The translations under genes and the position numbers were made by a program. Of a stretch of DNA of 64,000 nucleotides, positions 36,395 through 47,095 are shown in pieces. The DNA is from Larix kaempferi (Eukaryota; Streptophyta; Pinopsida; Pinales; Pinaceae): the NCBI GenBank assembly GCA_027924585.1, contig BSBM01001445.1, forward strand, positions 62,001 through 126,000, read 5' to 3'. The notes below the pieces were generated by a model, which made no database searches, was not told the origin of the DNA, and saw only the letters and a list, made by a program, of their open reading frames with translations. The stretch's first letter is position 1; each line of letters opens with the position of its first letter.

Positions 36395-36900
36395 AAAACC
36401 TCGAAAGAGCATCCCAGGATGTTATGGGTACACAACTCCGACCTGTAGGATCTCCCAGGGCGCTATTACATGTGACCCCACCACAAAACCTCGAAAGAGC
36501 ATCTCAGGATGTTACGGGTACACAACTCCGACCTGAAATCTCCCAGGGCACAAATTACATGTGGTCCACCACAAAACCTAGCAAGAGCATCTCAGGATGT
36601 TACGGGTACACAAGTCCGACCTGAAATATCCCAGGGCACAAATTACATGTGGTCATGGCAAAACCTCGAAAGAGCATCTCAGGATGTTACAGGTACACAA
36701 CTCCGACCTGAAATCTCCCAGGGCCCAAATTACATGCCATAGGACAAAACCTCGCAAGAGCATCTCAGGATGTTACGGGTACACAACTCCGACCTAAAAT
36801 CTCCCAGGGCACAAATTACATGTCCTCCCAGAGCAATGTCTCGAAAGAGCATCCCAGGCTGTTACGGGTACACAACTCCGACCTATAGGATCTCCCAGAC
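36395..36900 (+). repeat. 86-90 bp tandem array, six units
   Basis: Units begin with AAAACCTCGAAAGAGCATC or a variant at 36395, 36485, 36573, 36660, 36746 and about 36834. Each carries GGGTACACAACTCCGACCT and CTCCCAGGGCACAAATTACA. The array lies between pol and the 3' LTR of the copia element, so it would be in the 3' untranslated part of its RNA. Confidence 0.9.
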
Positions 36901-36933
36901 ATGCTCATCTGCACAACCTGATCCACGGCCACA

Positions 36934-37475
36934 GAGTATCAACCTGATACTCACCATACATCATCCTGATGTACTCATGATCGTCCTGATCATCATCACT
37001 GCAACGTCCTGCTGCATGTCATCTGGAGCAACATCCTGAAGCTCATCATCCATGATCATCCTGATCATCATCACTGCAACGTCCTGCTGCATGTCATCTG
37101 GAGCAACATCCTGAAGCTCATCATCCATGATCATCACTGCAACATCCTACTGCATGATCCACCTGATCATCAATGCATCCACCTGATGCATACCAAGTAT
37201 CTACCTGATACATATCATCATACATGATCCTCCTGATCATACAATGTATCCACCTGATACATGATACATATCAGCATACATGATCCACATGATCATACAA
37301 TGTATCCACCTGATACATATACAGATACATGGTCCAAGCATCCAACATGATGCATATACAAAATACATACACAAATGATCCAACTGATCATATCCAGCAT
37401 CCAACATGATGCGTACATACATAAATGATCCAACTGATCATATCCAAGTAGAAACCAGAACATCATCCTGATGCT
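36934..37475 (-). repeat. array of about 16 short hairpins with a shared loop
   Basis: Each unit is an inverted repeat of 5-7 base arms around a loop that reads CACCT or a close variant on the + strand. Examples are 36934-36952 (GAGTATC/GATACTC), 37154-37170 (ATGATC/GATCAT), 37173-37191 (ATGCATC/GATGCAT), 37244-37262 and 37300-37318 (ATGTATC/GATACAT), 37338-37353 (GCATC/GATGC) and 37425-37441. The inner ATC/GAT pairs and loop stay fixed while the outer arm bases change in matching pairs. A direct duplication of about 74 bp (near 36977-37130) overlaps its left part. Confidence 0.75.
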
Positions 37476-37556
37476 CATCATCCAGCGCTTACATCCACAG
37501 CCATGTGAAGGATCCTCCTTCCAACATGCTTGGAATGGCTTCAGCAAATGTGTCCA

Positions 37557-38749
37557 TCACTTCTTCCTCGAAGTGTCCTCGATCTGAAGAACGCCAAGCC
37601 TCTCTCTGAAGTACTCGAACTTCACCCTAGCTAGTGGCTTCATCAGCACATCTGCAATCTGCTCATCCATCGCAACATACAGGAGCTTCACAGCTCCTCT
37701 CTGCACCATATCCCTGATATAGTGATATTTGATCTCTATGTGTTTCGACCTGTCATGAAACACTGGGTTCTCGGACAACTTCACACAACTTTGGTTATCA
37801 CAGAAGATACCAGTAGCCTCCAACGGGAGATCAAATAAATCAAACAGTAGCTTCCGTAGCCATACTGCCTCACAACTAGCTGACCAGGCTGCAACATACT
37901 ATGCCTCAGCTGTACTCAGTGCTACGCAGGACTGCTTCCTGCTAAACCAAGAGATCACACCTGATCCCATACTGAAGCAACACCCAGATGTGCTCTTCAT
38001 ATCTGCAGCACTGCCAGCCCAATCTGAATCAACATAACCCTGCAGGTTAAACTTTTGATTCACCTCATACCTGAGCCCATAATCCACTGTACCATTCAGG
38101 TACCTCAGAACATGCTTTACAGCAACCAGGTGAACACTCCTCGGATCCGTCAGGAACTGGCTCAATGTGTTCACAGCAAAGCAAATGTCTGGTCTCGTGT
38201 TCATCAAGTACATCAAGGACCCAATCATCTGACGATACATAGAGACATCAATCGACTCAGATGAAGTATCACATAGAAGCTTCAGATTCAATGCCATAGG
38301 TGTGGCCATGGCCTTGCAATCCATCATCCCAAACCTCTTCAGTATCTCTACTGCATACTTCCCTTGTCCAAGGAAGATTCCTTCTGCACTCTGCCACACC
38401 TCCATGCCAAAAACAAATAGTGCATCATCCCCAAGTTCTTCATCTCGAACTTGGCAGCAAGCTCCCACTGCGTGTTGGAAATCAATCTATTTTCACCATA
38501 CCAAGTTCTGCACATATATGATTTCCTATCATGTGTCTCAGAACCAAGTGGCTGCTCCACATACACTTCTTCTTCAACTACACCATTCAAGGAAGCTGTC
38601 TTGAATCCATCTGGTGTATCTTCTATTTCATCACTTTTATATTTCTCTATGTCGCCATCTGCAACATGATTGATCTGATAGTTCCATTTGGAAGTCACAA
38701 CAAACTTCCCTTCAGCTCTTGGGACCGCATCCCAAACATCGTTCTTCAT
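37557..38749 (-). pseudogene. pol: copia RT remnant and RNase H
   Basis: RT starts at 38749 with VTSKWNYQINHVADGDIEKYK and VVEEEVYVEQPLG but is internally deleted. The catalytic YADD box is missing, and several frameshifts follow. From 38468 the later RT part is readable (MYRQMIGSLMYLMNTRPDICF). RNase H has GYVDSDWAGSAADMKSTSG and, after a stop at about 37899, IFCDNQSCVKLSENPVFHDR and RSKHIEIKYHYIRDMV, ending at 37557. No gag, protease or integrase precedes it. The protein could not copy RNA. Confidence 0.85.
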
Positions 38750-41664
38750 GATCGACGGATCATGGCATTCTTCCCGTATCCTGGGAACTTCAATATCTTC
38801 AATAGATATCTTTGTTGCTGGAACAAATGTTGTAGTCCTTTTGTAGGTGAAGATATATGGTCTTTCCTACAAAACAGGTTAAATTGCATGATTAGAAACA
38901 TCTCATAATTTTCAGAACAAATTCTTACACATAAAGAAATATGTCATACAGTCATGCAATTATCTTAGCCAATGCTTCAATACAACATTTATCCATATCC
39001 CGTAACTTTCTAGATGCCTTCCAATCTCTACCAGAACATTGTTAAGAGTGTGCACAACTCCCAACATGTCAGCAAAGAGGTTTCATTCTAGATAAGTAGC
39101 AATGGAATGTTGTACAGTGCCATAGGCCACTTACCCATGTATATTAGTAGTATACTATTCATCAATGCAACTATTCTAATATGCACAATACATATCCTAA
39201 GTCTAGGAACATGAGCATATACATCATTGAACAATTTTATTTAAACAGACAAATATGCAAGAAATTAAAATACTTATCTTTGTTTGTTCGTTGGGTGGAC
39301 TCCCTCTGAGTCTTTGCTTCCTTATAGGAGCTGTTGGAGTCCTAATCTGAAGTAACTTCTTCTACACCTTTCTGTTGTGGAAAGATGGTCAACTCCCTCT
39401 TGATCTTTGCTTCCTGGATTACCTGTTATTGAATCTCATATTCATCCTTGGTCCCTATGCATGCTTATTAGTATCATGAATGTGTTATCCTTGTGATCTC
39501 ATATAAAATCATACATTCATTAGTATACTATTAAAACACAATAATCTCAAGCATGTATAGTCATGATCATTTCAAACAGAAATAATAAGCATTAGCATTC
39601 AAGGTTTATGTAGGATTCTTATGGTTAGTCAAATCATAAGAAACATAACATGTCTAAACCTGTAATTACTCAAACCTATGACTCTTCAGGTTAGTTAAAT
39701 CATCAATCAAGATAAGAGATATAAAATGCATAAAACCTGTGATTATTTAAACCTATACCATCATGATTCTTCTGGTTAGTCATATCATCAATTATGGTAA
39801 GAAACATAATATGCATACAATCATGATTATTCAAACCTATGACTTCATGAATAATCATTATCAACAACAGTATAAGATCCTAACACAAGGTAGGATTCTA
39901 TCCTGATATAGGAAAAACATACCTGGATTAGCATGCTAGCTATTTATGTCTAACATACTCACATGATGTCTTCTTGTTCTTCTTCAATGACTTGTGCTAG
40001 TAACCTGTATATCTCATAGGTTAACTATTACAAAACCAAGTTATACATACCTCGTAAATGGATCTTCTATGAGATCCATGACAATGGATGAATCTTTGTC
40101 CTCATGTTATCATGATCATATGTTCTTGGACCAAAACATGATTTGTCTTTCTTGGTGTACCTTTCATGTTAGTAGACAACATAAACCTCATACAACACCA
40201 TAATGCATTAGTACAATCATAAGTGTCAACACCCTAACCAATGAATATCTTCTATCATGCATTCATAATTTTGTTAAGGTGATATGACAAATCTAAAATC
40301 AAAATTGTACTAACCGTAATAACATGAAGACAAACATACCATAAACTTAATCATGGACAAATATCGAAACATACATCGATGAGTCATACCTGTCGAGATC
40401 GCTTGTAATCTTCTTATGTAAGGCCTTAGCCTCATCTCCCTCTTAAACAGGAACTTCTTCACTCATGCAGATGATCAATCCATCTTCTTCTAGTATTAAC
40501 CCAATCCACTTGATTTGCAAGAACTGGACCTGGAGCTGGATATGGGTTTGTCAGAGAAACCCCAAAAATTCAAACTTTGAATTTCAAACTTCTGAAAGGA
40601 TAGAAATATGCACCTTGATGAGCTAATCAAACTGGTATATTCAGAATTTGAAAACTGCAAAGTTTCACTCCTCAATTTTGCCTTTGAAACTTCCGGATTC
40701 ACTGGACGTGACCCTGAACTGGGGTTTGATGAAGCCCACTCTTTTGCCCCATCAAAATGTTTGATCCAAAGCTCTAATCTTCTATTTTTCTGAGGAGCTT
40801 CCAGCCGTGGTCACAGATTGCAAAAATTCCCATTTTTACAGAAGCCCTAATTTTCCACTTTTCTGATCAAAGTCCCGAACTAGGGTTTGATCAAGCCCGG
40901 CCTTTTTCCCAACCAAAAATTCTGACCTTGGTCTCTAAATTTCTATTTTGATGAGTAGCATTCAGCCGTGGTCTCCGATTACAAAAATTCCAACTTTCTC
41001 CAAAGCCCTAAATTCTGGAAGCCATGAATGAAGGTACTCAAAAATAATTCTGTTTTGACAAAAATATGTACCTGATTGTTTCTGGTGTACCTCCAAAATT
41101 TTCGATCCACAAGGTCTGAAAAAGATTTCTGAGATATCCTGACCTGTTATCTTTCCATCCTGACAAGTCTGACCTCAATTGGACTCTCTGAGAGAGATTT
41201 AGTCCAAGTGTCGCAACATGACCTTTTTATGCGATAATACAGGAGAGCGAACTTGTACGGCGTGCCACGTGTCACTGGTTCAACTTCGGCCTCTGAAAAA
41301 GTTTTCTGAGATAGTACAGACTGTGTACTACCTGTCACTTTTTATGAAATTTTATTTGGAGCTTCCTATCCCAGGTTATGACCTTTTTCCCAAGGTCACT
41401 TGATTTTGACTCAGATCTGGAAGAGGCAGAAACCCTATATTGTACAAATCATAAATCACAAAGTACAACGAATTAGAGGTTGTCCTTTGGACATAAGGTA
41501 CCTGGAGATCTAATCTTCGTCCTATAGCAATTTCAGATCCGAAAACTTCGCCAAAACGGATTTATAGCGAAAGTGCTACGATGACTGGTTTTTGCTATAT
41601 CAAGCCCTAGCATCGTAAGGGCAACAAGTGTCATACATGCCATATCATGCCTTCTTTCAGGCTA
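38750..41664. other. non-coding 5' part of the copia element
   Basis: Almost 2.9 kb without copia coding sequence, where gag, protease and integrase would normally be. It is AT-rich. At about 39615-39850 three diverged units share TTCTTCTGGTTAGT and ATTCAAACCTATGA. A two-unit repeat follows at 40694-41025. Confidence 0.6.
40694..41025 (+). repeat. two-unit tandem repeat, about 163 bp
   Basis: The units share GGGTTTGAT(G/C)AAGCCC, CAGCCGTGGTC and CAAAAATTCC in the same order. They are clearly diverged, so the duplication is older than the insertion itself. Confidence 0.65.
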
Positions 41665-41676
41665 GCTCTGATACCA
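41665..41676 (-). promoter_or_regulatory. primer binding site of the copia element
   Basis: On the - strand TGGTATCAGAGC stands directly next to the 5' LTR with no spacer. It is complementary to initiator-Met tRNA. Confidence 0.95.
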
Positions 41677-42282
41677 TGTTAAATTTTCAGAATTTACTTC
41701 AATCTGATCTAGGATCTTAACTGAGAGAACAACATGTACAGCATATCTACAGTATATCAATCATGGAGACAATAATGCAAGCACACAAGAGACACAAAGA
41801 TTTACTTGGGGAAAACCATAAAAGTGAAAAACCCCAATAACTTCCTCAGAGATAGATAGAGCAATGATACAACCAACCAAGAGAGATAGCCATAACCTAG
41901 CAGCAGATCCTCCTCCTCCATAAGTGCGCCACTCCTCCTTGAGTGCATGTGTGAGAAGTGAGTGAGCAAATAGAGTGCCTCCCGCACTCTATTTATACTT
42001 GACTTGACTTGCCTTTTTACCTAACTCATGTAGGCTCGAACTTAACCACATAACATAATGCTGACTGGGCCGACCCCCAATAGGGTGGTCTAATAACCCT
42101 TTGACCCACATGACTTATACAGGGCCGACCCCAAACAAGGTGGTCTAATAACCCATCAAGTATAAGTTACAACACTTACAATATAAATAACGACACTTCC
42201 GTATAGAAGAATAATACCATCTCTATAGGAATACAATATACATATATATGAAATACATTCCGAAGTTACATATACATCAACA
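41677..42282 (-). repeat. 5' LTR of the copia element
   Basis: 606 bp, same ends as the 3' LTR. The TATA box is at 41990-41997 on the - strand. Confidence 0.95.
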
Positions 42283-42287
42283 TGATG
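42283..42287. repeat. target duplication TGATG, right copy
   Basis: Identical to 35533-35537. Taking out the insertion and one copy joins MKVNQVDYI to NPTDDGTLRW on the - strand in one frame. Confidence 0.9.
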
Positions 42288-42299
42288 TAGTCTACTTGA

Positions 42300-43018
42300 T
42301 TCACTTTCATATTGTACATGTGATCCAGATCTTGAGCTCTGCATTCTTCTCTTAGTGGTTCAATATATATAGGTCCCTATAAAGGATCCAAGGGTCTGAT
42401 GACCCTGATATCTGGTCCTTCAAATATCATCTGCTTCTTCTTCAAGTTGTTAATCGTAAGGTTATCGATTGCCCAAACTATACCCAATAGTACAGGATAT
42501 GGATTTCTATCGTCGATGATTTCAATAATCTTGAAGTCTTATTTACTTCGCACGCCATCAATGTCAACAAGGGCATTTTATAATCTCCCAAAAGGTAGAA
42601 CCTTTTGCTGATTGGTTGGTCTCAATTGTATTGGTGACCATGATAACTTCAGCTTTCCCATCTGCTCCCATGTTTGTTTTTTCAAAACATTCACCTCTGA
42701 GCCTAAGTCAAGAATGACCTGGTCCATTTCAAAGTCCCCGATCTGTGCATTTAATATCATCTCTCTTTTTATCCTTCTATGGCTCTTGATATGGTGAACT
42801 GCGCTATGTGCTTCATTCATGGCATTATGCTTCTCGTAATGACTGAATAGGATTTGTAATTCTGCTAAGGAATTTCCATGCTTTAACAACTTCATGCAGC
42901 TATGCAAGAACTGCGCAATGGGACTTATGGGTTCTGGTGCAGTACGTGATCCATCATATGAAATTGGTATATCCATCACAGGCATTCGTTCACTTCGCAA
43001 CTGAATTTTTGGGGTCAC
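42300..43018 (-). pseudogene. pol: protease-like segment of element A
   Basis: The frame at 43018-42578 contains VILDLGSEVNVLKKQTWEQM, which has the position and pattern of an aspartic protease active site (D-L-G-S where D-S-G or D-T-G is common). After two stops, NPYPVLLGIVWAIDN resembles the second half of the fold (LLG and a hydrophobic strand). The frame then runs to the copia insertion site. The Leu in the active-site word would impair catalysis. Confidence 0.65.
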
Positions 43019-43379
43019 AGGTTATGAACTCTATAATACTTTTATGGTTTCCATGGAGTATTTTTTTCTTTGTTAAGGTTGAAGGCAGGCATTTTTTCTG
43101 TCACTTTTCTTATCCAATCCCCTTCAGTAGGATTCTGTTTCGTGGTATGGTCCTCAGAAGTCGAATCTTAAGTTCTCTAATCTCTACCTGTCATAGCTCT
43201 GCTTCGTGTCACAACATGGATGTTGCGATCTTTATTTCGTTCTTAAGCTGCAATCATCTGTATGTTCTGATTTTGCGCTTCTGGTCTTCTCTCTTGCATC
43301 TTTCCTTGCAAAATAGGGCATGCTTCAATGAACAGGGCATGCTTCAATGACATGATCAAATGACTTACAGCAGTTACAA

Positions 43380-44220
43380 GTAGTACAAGGGTTCTGACAA
43401 TCTCTTGCTAGATGTCCAGTTTGAGCACATTTATAACATACAATCTGACCTCTACCTCGTCCTTGGATAGTGTTCATCCTCTTCCTCTAAATCAACCACG
43501 TCCTATGTATGTTCCTTGATCATACTGCGCATTTTCATTATCATTCTTCATTTCTCCTTGAACTCTGTAGACATCATGTTTTCTTTATATCATGAGATCA
43601 TATGCTCTACAGTTGTTATCATCATGGCCAACCGACTTACAAAATGTATAGTACAGATTCTTTGGTGTTTGCACATATTTATGAAGTAGGTAACAGTCTT
43701 CTAGGTGATGTCCTCTACATTGGAAAATCTCACACCATGGGCCTTGTTGCTTGTTCAATGGGTTTGGTGCTCCACTAGTGATGTAATCTATGAATACAGG
43801 ACAATGTTCCTTAGAATGTCCTTCTCCTTTACATTTAGTACACCAAAAATCTTCTCGCGTTTCTTTACCCTTTTTCATATCTTGCATCTGTAATGCCAAG
43901 TTTTCTAGTTGGGTCTATATATGTACCATCCCTGCGCTATTTTCTCATATGGGAGAAGCCTCTAGCTTCATTGCAATATCTAATTCCTCTGTCTGCGAAG
44001 CAACCTTCTGTTGCATCAGTGGTAGTCTGATATGGGGAAACAGCGCAACTATGAACCACTCTTGATGTTGTTGGGGGAACTATAGTTGTATTAGGTCACA
44101 TCGAGATGCATTGAAGTGGACTCCTTCCTTTTCTTGGAATTGGATCTAGAATTCTTTCTAAGATTGATTTCCACTATTGTTGATACCATTCTCCTCTGCA
44201 CATTTGTAAAGTATTAACAT
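43380..44220 (-). pseudogene. gag: gag end of element A with at least four zinc knuckles
   Basis: A capsid tail is readable near 44150-43960 (EKEGVHFNASRC, then EWFIVALFPHIRLPLMQQKV). The frame at 43899-43585 holds CTKCKGEGHSKEHC, CEIFQCRGHHLEDC and CTFCKSVGHDDNNC. After a frameshift, CYKCAQTGHLARDC follows near 43440-43396, then a Cys/His-rich word CCKSFDHVIEAC. Such knuckles bind RNA. One or two is usual in gypsy Gag, so this number is high. Similarity stops near 44.2 kb. Confidence 0.75.
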
Positions 44221-45730
44221 TTTAGTTGGGTGTGTGGCTTCCCAATAGCATAAACCTCTTTTTATTTTATTGTTGGATGTGGCTAGAGAATCTATTTCAT
44301 AGATATTTTATTTCTTATTAGTGTCATTTCATACCATATCATTGGATATTAATGTGGCTACATTGAAATTTTTTTGTACAAGTATTGTCTTCATGTTGAT
44401 ATGCAAGGTTAACACCTTCATTCCCTAATTTATGCATATGCTACAATGGATAAGACAACAATATCTAACCGTGAATTGTTTCAAGCTAACCTATTGCTAT
44501 ATGTCTTGGTACTCTCGCGACTAGTCAATTAAGATTGTTACGTAGCATACCTTTAGTAGGTTGAGTAAAGATTAAATGGAAATATATCAAAAAGTATATT
44601 CAGAGTAGCTACATGGAGGCAGCAGCCGAACGCTACTATAAAACTCAAGTTTGGGTTGTAGTCTATGTAATTAACTCAATCTTAGATTTTATTTATATTC
44701 CCAAGGGATATTTACAATGAACAATATTACAGACAGATCGAGAGCCACCATTCCTAGTAAGTTCCAAACTGAGGTTTGGACTTCCTCAGTGGCATCTAAT
44801 TTGGATTAGAGTTGTATTAAAATTTACATTAAATTAGGCATATGCATTTGGTAGCTTTCCTATAATGTACAAGAATTGAGATTTGAATGGTAGGATAAAG
44901 TGTGATGGCTATTACTTCTATAACTAATGGTTCTATAACCGGGAAATGTAATCGGGTTCTGTCAGCTCCCACACATGCATCTTTCCATTGTGAATGTTTC
45001 CACGCTGTCCATGGTCGCGTGGGAGCGTTCGACTCAAATTTTCCCCCCTTGTGAAAAATTAGCAAGGCCTTCACTGAAAAGAACCCTAGTTATGGAGACA
45101 GCACAATAGGACTATTTCCTGGCAATTGAGTCACGGTACGGAGGGTCCCCCAATTGAAACCCGACATCCTGAATCCATCAGAATTGACGGATTCACTACC
45201 AGAGACACAATTTTGGTTAGGTGGCCATTTTTTCCAGGCACCCCGAGGCCATTCAGGGACACTTTGAGAACTTTCTACAGGTGCATGAAATAAATGATTC
45301 TAAAGATATATGTCATGCATATAATGTTTCATGTGAGATTGCAATATCAAGGGGACATTTGGTGTGATTTGAGAAAATGTATAGTTACATAAACTTATTG
45401 AATGCCTTCACATAAACGTAATTGGTGAACACTGCAAAAAACATAGTTGACTCCATTGTGGCATCGTTGGAAGGATTTTGGCCTGAGATTGTGGATAGGA
45501 ACTATGATGCAAAATGGAGCAAGAGCATGGAAATTGAGAAAAAAACAACCAATATTATTCTCTGAAATAAGAGCATGTAAATTGATGTGTGGTTAAATTA
45601 TTCTTCGTTTCGCTGCATTGTAATCTTTTTGGTGTTATTCAATTTTTTAAACAGCGGTAAAACTTTGGTTCTACAGTAATCTGATAAGTATAATTGAGTA
45701 TAACTGATTTCCCTTGTTCCACTATTTCAG
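44221..45730. other. non-coding DNA, nothing recognised
   Basis: AT-rich to about 44900, then mixed. It ends in a good splice-acceptor context (TTCCCTTGTTCCACTATTTCAG at 45709-45730). I found no long frame, repeat or LTR end. Confidence 0.5.
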
Positions 45731-46366
45731 GTTTTTCAAGGAGCGTTCTCCACATTGTTCAAGCAGTATGTATTACTCCTGGATTCAAAGGATATTTCTC
45801 GAGATAGGTGGTATCTAGACTGTGGTGCCACATGCCATATGACAAGGGAGTGTGATCCATTTCAACCACCTGGATCAGTGGCTACTAGATGCTTGGTGAG
45901 GTGTGGGATCCACATAGAAGGAGCAGTCGGTAGAAGAGAGGGTTATGTTGTATTTGAGTTAGATTTGGGATGGACTCGAGCCTTTCATCATGTTCTATAT
46001 GTTCCTCATCTAAGAGCGAATGTGCTCTCAGTTCAGGCTTGGAGGATCAAGGTTATACAGTTGAGTTCAGAGGACACTCAGTACAGTTATCTCTAGAGGG
46101 AACTGTGTATGTTGAGGACTCCATCATACTGGGGATCAGAGAGGGACGATTGTACAAAGTATGGGGTCGACCTCTTTGTAGATTAACTAGAGGACAGAGG
46201 GCTAGTTATGCAACATTTTTGAGGTGGCAAGGGGACCGCCTTAGCAGACCCACTTGGTGGGAATGGACCCAGTTGGAAGAGATGGGATACTCAGATGACT
46301 TCAGCAGAGCTTTAGCAGGTAGCCACAACATAGATGAACTCGAGTTTCTAGAATTTACAGTTGATA
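45731..46366 (+). pseudogene. copia protease relic, possible internal exon
   Basis: The stretch begins right after a strong splice acceptor. WYLDCGATCHMTRECDPF is the copia protease active-site region, with Cys where DSGA or DTGA is usual. FHHVLYVPHLRANVLSVQ is the later part of the fold. A one-base frameshift near 46040 leads into LEDQGYTVEFRGHSVQ and GIREGRLYKVWGRP, which resemble the segment between protease and integrase in copia. At 46366/46367 a possible donor (GTTAAA) allows splicing to 46623. Confidence 0.55.
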
Positions 46367-46622
46367 GTTAAATTGTATAACAAATTTTTTTAATAATCTT
46401 TAATAACGTTTATTAGAATTGTTGCGTGTTTTACATCATTGCAATGACATGTTAGCTATAACTTATTTGAAATTTTATTATGATATGTGCACATTGATAT
46501 TGATGCAATATGATTATAGTTTTGTTTCATATGTTAAAATATTAGAAATCTAACAGAAAATTTAATTATTGCATGAAATAAATAATAACTTTTCATTTTT
46601 AATTTTTTTTTACATAACACAG

Positions 46623-46798
46623 GTCTTGCAGAAGATCCAGTTGATCTAGATGATGATATAGATCTAGATTATGTTGGGTCTGGTACTGACGCGGGAGATG
46701 ACGATGATGAGGCCAATACAGGAGACACCGAGATGGATGATGATGATCATGATCATCATGATCACGATGGTGATGAGGCAGATGCAAGTAGTATCTAG
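46623..46798 (+). pseudogene. possible last exon: acidic Asp/His-rich tail
   Basis: The stretch follows a good acceptor (pyrimidine run, then CATAACACAG). Joined in phase to 46366 it reads on as LAEDPVDLDDDIDLDYVGSG and then an Asp/Glu/His-rich tail (DDDDHDHHDHDGDEADASSI) to a TAG at 46796-46798. The proposed intron, 46367-46622, is 256 bases with GT...AG ends. The donor is weak. Confidence 0.4.
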
Positions 46799-46904
46799 TG
46801 ACATATTTGATCATATAGATTGCATCATGGATCATTGTTGATATATTGTTATGATGCCTCTTTTTATGTTTACTATTATATGTATCATTTTCACCAGCAG
46901 TACC

Positions 46905-47095
46905 ATATTATTGAGTTGTATCATTTTCACATGTATCATTTTGACTTGTATCGTTTGGACATGTATCATCTTGACTTGTATCATTTTGACATGTATCAGT
47001 TTGAGTTACATCATTTATCATTTTGACTTATGTCATTTGGACATGTATCATTTTGACTTATGTCGACTGTTGGAAATGTATCATTTTGACATGTA
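46905..47095 (+). repeat. short degenerate tandem array (14-15 bp)
   Basis: Repeats of the type CATGTATCATTTTGACTTGT in many variants. An open frame across it reads as repeated ILTC words. This follows from the repeat and is not evidence for a protein. Confidence 0.7.

Larger units (their letters stand above)
35538..42282 (-). mobile_element. defective Ty1/copia element (6745 bp)
   Basis: LTRs of 606 bp at each end (TGTT...AACA), an initiator-Met primer site at 41665-41676, a polypurine tract at 36144-36153 and a TGATG target duplication. I count 7 LTR differences (about 1.2%), so it is young. Yet it lacks gag, protease and integrase, and its RT is internally deleted. It therefore probably moved with proteins supplied by another element. 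Its 3' part carries an 88-bp tandem array and a run of hairpins. Confidence 0.95.
22590..44220 (-). mobile_element. element A: old gypsy element split by two younger insertions
   Basis: In - strand order: gag end and zinc knuckles (44200-43380), protease-like segment (43018-42300), copia insertion (42282-35538), capsid-like segment (35500-34860), RT/RNase H (34850-33146), integrase (33100-31892), spacer with a TATA box, ORF3 (31327-28588), gypsy insertion (28582-22758), and the end of ORF3 (22752 to about 22600). Both insertions carry exact 5-base target duplications, and the reading frame rejoins when they are removed, so all these parts belonged to one element. Neither LTR of element A was identified, and upstream similarity fades at about 44.2 kb. 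Confidence 0.8.

Noticed and set aside
36395-36900. CRISPR-like regular repeat spacing
   Set aside because: The whole unit is repeated with no unique spacers, the setting is a plant retrotransposon, and no cas genes exist.
36109-37039. Overlapping + strand frames with repeated ERASQDVTGTQLRPEISQG words
   Set aside because: They arise from the 88-bp tandem array being open in several frames, lie antisense to the copia element, and show no domain.
46599-46835. His/Asp-rich - strand frame
   Set aside because: It is the reverse of the acidic + strand stretch at 46623-46798, where GAT/CAT runs read as Asp/His on both strands.
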